DNA from: Marisa cornuarietis
Lineage: Eukaryota > Mollusca > Gastropoda > Architaenioglossa > Ampullariidae
NCBI GenBank assembly: GCA_004794655.1
Contig: SMMW01000524.1
Coordinates: 992,001 to 1,056,000, forward strand
Length of the DNA: 64,000 nucleotides
Reading direction: 5' to 3'
A model generated the notes under the pieces. It searched no databases. It was not told the origin of the DNA and saw only the letters and a list, made by a program, of their open reading frames with translations. How positions within the stretch are numbered: position 1 is the first letter of the stretch; each line of letters opens with the position of its first letter. Shown piece by piece: positions 58,001 to 64,000 of the stretch. A program made the position numbers and the translations under genes.

Positions 58001-61000
58001 CTTTGGGAAAATGTGCTACAATTTTTCTTAATTGTCAGTATAAGGTGCAAGTCCATGACAGAAATTTGTTGTTTGCACATACAAGAACACAATATGATCT
58101 GTTGACCCCTGCGCCTGCGCACTGTCAGAGTTTTGAAGCCGGCTCAAGCACAAAATCAGATCGTGACACCTCCCGTATATTGGCGTAATCAGAACAAAAA
58201 TATTTTGCATCGGCATTTTTCTTGACTCATCAGTAAATTGCACTTTCCTACACCTGTAATATGATTAGTATTGCCATTAGCAATAATTCTAACTCCTGTT
58301 CTGTTTCATTTCTGAAACAAGTTTCTTGGAAGAGAAGGAAATACTTTGCATTCCATTAAATCCCAGCTTCAGCACACCTCTCACTAGATGTGACACCTGC
58401 TTACAAGGGTCACCATTTGTAGTTTTCTGTGGTTACTCTGGTTTCCTCCACCTTGTGTGTTGTGTGCATGTGTCTTTGTGCGTGTGTGTGTTTGTGATGT
58501 ATGTGTTTGTGTGCTTGTTTGTATATGACGAGAGTAGTGCTCACAGGCTTAGCAAGCCACTTTGTGTTTTCTGTGTTTCAATTTTAGAATTGTAAAGTGC
58601 AACGAGCTTTTTTAATAATGTTGTACTGGATGATTATTATTTAACGGCTTGAATAAACAAAAATATATTTTTATGCACATTTAAAAAAAAACCTGAAACT
58701 TTATTTTGTTTATTCAGGGTGATGAATTCCTGTACTACCAAACATGGGGTGAGCAAATTACAGAACAGTGTGCAACAGTACTCTGTGTCATGGATGTTGA
58801 AACAGGCACTGTCAGTGTGCTTGAAAGTGTGCCAGAAAATGTGTCACCTGGACAGGTGAGAAAAGTATAAAGATTAATCACATTACTATAGCATGCCATG
58901 CCTAACATTATTTAATGGCATATACCAACCAGCATTTGCTATGCATGGGTAGGCATGAGAATGTCATGTTTTCATTATCAGAGATTAGAGACGCATACTC
59001 ATGCCCACACCCAACAAACTTTATAATCACTTATTTTAAATTTTATTTTAAATTTGTTTTGAGCCAATAGATATTTTAGTTTTTTGAGCATGTCCACAAA
59101 ATTAACTTACAGGCTTTGTGGGCACCTGATGATGCTGGTGTGGTGTTCATTGGCTGGACCCATGAGCCTTATCGGCTTGGTTTAAAACACTGTGTACAAA
59201 GAAGGTAACCTGAAAACATTACTGTTTACCTTCCATTTTTTTCCCCAAAGCTCTGACTTATCTTTGTGTGTTTATAATTGAATGGTTATTGTTATTCAAA
59301 GGAGTGTTGAACCTTGAGAAGAAAAAGAAGCAAAACACAACTGGTCTAAGCTAATAAAAATTTGTACTCAGCCTATGCCCCACTTCATCTAACGGCATTT
59401 CTCCTTGATCCAGTTTTCTCTAGTTGCCTTCATTATTATCCTAATATCACTGTTGACCTTGCTGCACTCAGTAGCTGCTTCAGAGTTGCTTGTTCTCTTT
59501 TTGTTTCATTTCATCCTAACTGTAGCAGTTTGTGATCTTCATCTGTTGCTTTCTCTCTGCCATTCCCATGATGTCCTAGTTGTATTGTTCAGCTTGTGCA
59601 TAAGTTTGTGTACTTTGCCACATTAGTGTAATGGGCAGATGTTCTTTACACTGATCTTCATTCCTTCCTGTATCATGATTGTTGGTGATCTTGCTCCAGT
59701 CGCATACTTTTTGCTCACCTCTCCCTGGAATGTGCCAGAGAAGGGCACATTGTTGGTAATCCAGGCCTCGACCAATCTGGTTATATTTGCTTTGCCTCAT
59801 CATAGTCCAGTACCCATCTCCTCTCCAAGCTACACCGCAGTCAATGCCCCTCCACTTAAAAGGTTGCCTTGGTCGCGAACATGAGGGTGCTTGTCTCTGG
59901 CTGGTATATTCATTGGGGAAGGCATTCGCCTAGTACCGTGTTAACATCCCAGTTTTCTGTCAGGGTTTACTCCCTTAGCCTTCATCTTTCCCAAGATTGC
60001 CCACAAGGCTGTGGGACCATTTTTCCCTTGGTAAGGGTAGCTGTGGATGAAATGAGTCTTTGAGCAATTACTAGTCCCGTTTTACCATGGAGTTATGAGC
60101 GCCTTCATCTTGTCTTGTCATTATATTCCAAGAAATTCATCTATGAGCTTTTCAATTGCAACAACTTTAATTGGCTGAAATTACCATGACTGCTGGCACC
60201 AGACTTGTCTCCAATAGATCCTCACTAAAGGACTTGAAGTGTACTCATTCCACTTATGAAGCCTCAGAAGAGTTTCACATTGTTATTTTTTTTCTCTCTT
60301 TTTCTGAGCAGGGAGTGGGTAAGCTGCTACCTTCCTTGGATGTGGTAGCTGTTTCTCATGCTCCCTCTACTTATGGTTATTTTTGCTTAGTAAAAATGCT
60401 TTTTTTATCAACGATTTAGAACGATAAAAACTGATAAAAAGGATAATAGAATGTTATTATAACTCCATCAGAAAATAAGATGGATATAATTAACAGTTAG
60501 AAATTGTAATTGTATTAAGAAATGTATGTCATTTAAAAATAGAGTATTTTGTCCTCACATAAAACCATGGTGGAATTGATACTAAAAGCATTTTTTTCCA
60601 CAGGAGCTTTGTCTACCATCTTGATATTCAGAAAAATAAAATAGGTATACTGGATTTTTTCTTTGTTGTTGTCATTTCTAGAATAAAAGAATTAAAAATC
60701 ATTTTAACATTCTTTAATTGCATGGAAACCTTTGGCAGGCTTTATTATTCTTTTTTAAAAGTTACATGGAATGCCTTTTAAGTTATGTACAGTCAATTAT
60801 CAGGGACCTATGATGTTTGATAAGCTTAGGCCATACAAAATCTTTAAGGGTATAACAAGTTCCAGCATTTCCTTACCCTGACAGTCTGAGGAATCATCAG
60901 TATAATTGATTTTGCTGTAACTAGGAGCATTTGAGCTTTTTTTTTTTTTTGCTATTATTGTCTTCAGTGATGGTCATTTTTGTATTTTATTTTTTGTAGA

Positions 61001-63194
61001 AAAAATCAGCGAGGAGGGTCGTGCAGTCAGGTTTCCCAGATTCAGTCCTGATGATCGGTGGCTGGTTTACTTAGACACACCTGATTCAGGACCACACAAT
61101 ATGTGCAGCAGACTTATGATGGTCAGTGGAGTTTTCTTCTTTATATCCCATCACTCCCTCCAGTGTATCAGCACATTCTTGTCTCCTTCCTTTATCTTGC
61201 TGTGTCCTCCCACCAGGTTCCTGTCAACACTGCACTAGAATATGTACTGTATTTATTTTTCCTTACTTCTTCTTAAAGTGACAGTTCTCTTTTAAGTGTA
61301 AATTTCCTGCTGGCAGTGCGAGTGGGAAAGGAGACATGATGGACTCAAACCTGTTCTTGATGTTGTCAACACTGCCAAAGGTAGGTTTGTTTGAGTCTGT
61401 TTGTGTGACAGTGTGTGCGCTTGTGTGTATGGATTCAGGGACACACATACTTGTTCATGTGCCTGCATATATGTATGTTGCAACATAGGAAGGAGAAATA
61501 TTGCACAGATTAAAAGAACAATGGATTGAGTTGTGTTCTTTTATATCTTGCAGAAGGAGAGTTTCCTGGCCTGTTCACTTGGTCAGAACCTGTGCACACT
61601 TGGCTGTCAGACAGCATTCACCTGGTGCTCAACACTTTCTGGGGGTCTCGGTCAGAGGTTGTTGTGGTCAACATACAAACAAGAAGTGTTGTTAGAGTTC
61701 ATCCAGGTTAGTTAGAATGTTTTAGTTATAAAATGAAGTTATGGTTGTATATTGTGATCTTAAACAATAGGATTCTTATGAGTTGTAAAATGTAATTAGT
61801 GTACCAATTTTTCTTGAAATTTTATTTTAAGTTTGACATGATTGAATAATTAGTATGTTTGGATGTTTGATACAAACAAGATCATGCCTGCAGTTAGGCT
61901 TCATAAAAATTGTTAAGCTATGGTACAGAGAACATAGTTAATGGAAAGAAAATAATTTTAACATGTTTCATAAAGATTGTTAAGCTATGGTACAGAGTAC
62001 ATAGTTAATGGAAAAAATATAATTTTCAAATATGATTCAGATATAGCAAGCTGGTCTTCTACTGTTCTGGATGTCCAGGGAAATCATGTAGTTGTGGGGT
62101 GTTCTTCACCAAATCAAGCACCATATCTTGTAAGAGTTTTGTCTCTCTTTGACAAAATGAGAAAGAACCTTGAACTATTTGTGGATTACTCCAGATCTTA
62201 TCAGATGAAATGCTGGATAATGTAAAACCTAACCAATCTTCATTTGCTCATAAGATTCAACCCTGCCCTGCCTTTCTTCCAAAGAAATTGATTCATTCCT
62301 GGGAAGCATCATGTCTATGAATCTTATTAAAGTATGAGCTCCTCCCATGGATGAGCATCTTAGCTTTATATTGTGAAAATTGAGTGCAAAGAGCAGTTTT
62401 CTTTCTTTACAGATCTTTGGAACACTAGTTCTCTCAGACCTTGGTTCTTCCCAGTGGCTTAGGCTGGACAACAAGTCAGAAGTCATTAGTAGCTTTGAAT
62501 GGCAGATCATTCAACATTCACCTTCCTCTGAGAGAGTCCATCCTAAATACAGTCAGTAACCACACAGTTTGATATGTGCTTGGTAGTGTCTGTCACATGA
62601 CAGTTTTTTTCATATCTGTTGGAATTTAATGATTGGTTCTGAAATTTTTCTTTGTAAATTATATCGAAAGAGAATCAGCTAAGAGTGAATGTTTTCAATC
62701 AAGGTGTCTAACTGGAAAGCAGACACCTGAATGGTTAGAGCAATGATGTCCAATCTCTGAGGTGTGCATCCTGGCTGGTTCAGTACTCATGTAACACAGC
62801 ATACGTCTCCCAGTTAAATGCTGTTGGGGACAGGGGTCTGACTTCTTAAAAGGTATCAAGGAAGAGGAGATGGGCACTGCCCTCACAGAAAAGGCAGGCT
62901 TTGAGAAAAGTTTGGTCTCTTATACCTCACTCCCCAGTGATCAAAAGGTTACAGGGTGACATTTACCTTGACCTCATTAAATCAGGGTGTCTGACAGGAG
63001 GTCCTTTTCTGCTTTATGTAATGAATATGTGTGTGTGTGTGTGTGTGAGTGAGAGAGAGAGAGAGAGACCACAATGGGTAGCTATTTCGTTTCTCTATCT
63101 TCTGCAGGAAATCTGGACTATGAGAGCATTTTATATTTACCAAAAGGCAGCAGTGTCAGTGGCTCAAAACCACCCCTGATCCTCTTTCCACATG
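55036..63194 (+). CDS. APEH: acylaminoacyl-peptidase (acylamino-acid-releasing enzyme), N-terminal part, 14 exons
   Basis: A cytosolic prolyl-oligopeptidase-family serine peptidase that removes N-acylated residues from peptides. Exons: 55036-55050, 55761-56044, 56231-56321, 57205-57283, 57840-57982, 58718-58855, 59113-59204, 60604-60644, 61000-61121, 61317-61380, 61554-61706, 62041-62129, 62413-62551 and 63108-63194. Every phase matches, giving 512 residues to the window edge against about 730 in mammals. Diagnostic text of the N-terminal beta-propeller: LLYVAEKKRP-like VLYVAEKKRPKAS (exon 5), VPENVSPGQALWAPDDAGVVF (exons 6-7), and WTHEPYRLG. Exon 14 ends in PPLILFPHG, the start of the catalytic domain. 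The active-site Ser, Asp and His lie outside. The five-codon first exon (MADLQ) is inferred from phase and a good donor; it is the least certain. Confidence 0.93.
58375..58460 (+). mobile_element. degenerate SINE body in APEH intron 5
   Basis: GTTTTCTGTGGTTACTCTGG at 58421-58440 and the following TTTCCTCCACC match the body of the SINE at 39900-40101 in opposite window orientation. The tRNA-like head is too eroded to recognise. Confidence 0.45.
59300..60560. other. interior of APEH intron 7
   Basis: A T- and C-rich stretch of over 1 kb, more GC-balanced than the neighbouring introns, with stop-broken frames. It looks like an old insertion, but no family could be named. Confidence 0.35.
61899..62033. 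repeat. 67-bp tandem duplication before APEH exon 12
   Basis: TTCATAAA-ATTGTTAAGCTATGGTACAGAG occurs at 61899 and again at 61966, both followed by ACATAGTTAATGGAAA. The second copy ends within 10 bases of the exon 12 acceptor. Confidence 0.85.
62705..62900 (+). mobile_element. possible tRNA-derived SINE in APEH intron 13
   Basis: A-box-like TGGTTAGAGCAATGATGTCC begins near 62733 and a B-box-like GGTTCAGTACT lies near 62776. A non-tRNA body follows. The boxes are less exact than in the other two SINEs. Confidence 0.45.
63027..63068. repeat. (GT)n(GA)n microsatellite
   Basis: GT dinucleotides run directly into GA dinucleotides about 40 bases before APEH exon 14. Confidence 0.85.
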
Positions 63195-63289
63195 GTGAGC
63201 ATGTTCTGTTGTACCTCTAGTTTCCATCTGGTCTTTGAAAAAATACTGGTTAATTATAAATTGGAGTCCATGAACTGAAATAGCATATA

Positions 63290-64000
63290 TATATATATAA
63301 ATAATAATAATAATAAATGCAAAATTTTTATAGCGTATACTCACAGTCTTAAATAGTATGCTCTTAGCACTTAAGAACAAAAACGAGACATAGGCAACAT
63401 ACAAGGGACAGAAGAACAACATATGAATGATAAAAGGATGAACAAAAAAACTGATGATGAATAAAAACAAATAAAAAAAAAGGGTAAAGAGGATCCAAGT
63501 AACAAGGACTGAGAGTATCAAGATTTGCAAAAGGAAGACGAGCAAGGAAGTAGCAATAAGCAGAAAAGGGGAGAAAGGTGTGAAAAAGGACTAGCATTGT
63601 ATGGACTGTTGTTAGGATTAATGTTTAAGGAAGAGGTGTAATTTCAGTGCACATTTAAAGGATTCAGTGGTGGGTAAGTGGCAGATATGGAAAGGGAGAG
63701 AGTTTCATTGTTTCGCTGCACGGTAACTTAACATTTTTGACCATATGTTGTTGTTCTGGTGACAGGAATAGTTAGGAGACGATCGTCAGATAAAGAGCGG
63801 AGTTGTCTAGATGGGACGTAAGGGAAAGGAAGTTCAGAAAAGTAGGCAGGCAGGAGCGAGAAAAGAAATTAAAACACAGCAGGGACAGTTTGTTCTGAAT
63901 GCGAGAACGGATGGGTAGCCAGTGGAGAAAATGAGGAAGAGGAGTGACATGATCCCGTTTCCTAGCTCAAAGCACCAGACATGCGGTGGAGTTCTGCACT
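63290..64000. repeat. interspersed repeat running off the window
   Basis: It starts with TA and AAT simple repeats (63286-63315), then purine-rich sequence without a coding frame. The right part (63640-64000) has a mosaic of purine-rich blocks (GGATGGGTAGCCAGTGGAG, GGAGTGACATGATCCCG) that reads like a high-copy dispersed element. It lies in APEH intron 14. The class is not determined. Confidence 0.5.

Noticed and set aside
61977..62225. APEH exon 12 read through to the stop at 62223
   Set aside because: The frame continues past a GTAAGAG donor at 62130. The next exon joins in phase and carries the family sequence, so the extension is intronic.
1..64000. CRISPR arrays, bacterial operons, rRNA or intact tRNA genes
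   Set aside because: None seen. The regular repeats are eukaryotic tandem arrays without spacer structure, and the tRNA-like boxes belong to SINE heads with non-tRNA bodies.

Overview
The window looks like nuclear DNA of an invertebrate animal, probably a mollusc. It is AT-rich, and its genes have many short exons separated by GT-AG introns. The intergenic space is full of LINE, hAT, tRNA-SINE and MITE debris. The molluscan assignment is an inference from gene content and repeat style; nothing in the sequence proves it.

Six protein-coding genes could be traced exon by exon with consistent reading phases. In order they are: a magnesium transporter of the SLC41 family (minus, 5236-12224); a NOPCHAP1-like NOP protein chaperone (plus, 13032-15656); a BTB-BACK-kelch protein (minus, 27010-30068, with a likely non-coding first exon near 31208); mitochondrial ribosomal protein mL42/MRPL42 (plus, 31472-34873); a two-exon THAP zinc-finger protein with a homeodomain-like second half (plus, 51601-53173); and the first 14 exons of acylaminoacyl-peptidase APEH (plus, 55036-63194), whose catalytic domain lies beyond the window. 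A possible last exon of an unidentified plus-strand gene sits at the extreme left edge. SLC41/NOPCHAP1 and kelch/MRPL42 are two head-to-head pairs. The left-edge gene and SLC41 appear to converge near 2200.

15.8-26.9 kb and 35-40 kb hold mainly repeats and probable long 3' UTR. At 16.5-19.75 kb a broken LINE contains a hAT transposon, which itself contains a second LINE fragment. Target-site duplications can be read for both insertions.

40.2-57.3 kb is the most unusual part. A segment of about 6.4 kb carrying the THAP gene and the start of APEH is present twice in direct orientation. The right copy (50.9-57.3 kb) looks intact. The left copy (40.2-46.7 kb) has lost the THAP exon and the first APEH exon, has its APEH exons broken, and has amplified the second THAP-gene exon into about five 401-bp tandem units. 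It ends in a fusion to a duplicated piece of the kelch gene's first coding exon and upstream intron. The two kelch-region copies carry different MITE insertions, so each gives the empty site for the other.

Between the two copies lie a 20-bp palindromic array, a 60-bp minisatellite that is largely open for translation, and a LINE 3' end. The remaining long non-coding stretches show nothing I recognise beyond simple repeats, and this is stated entry by entry.
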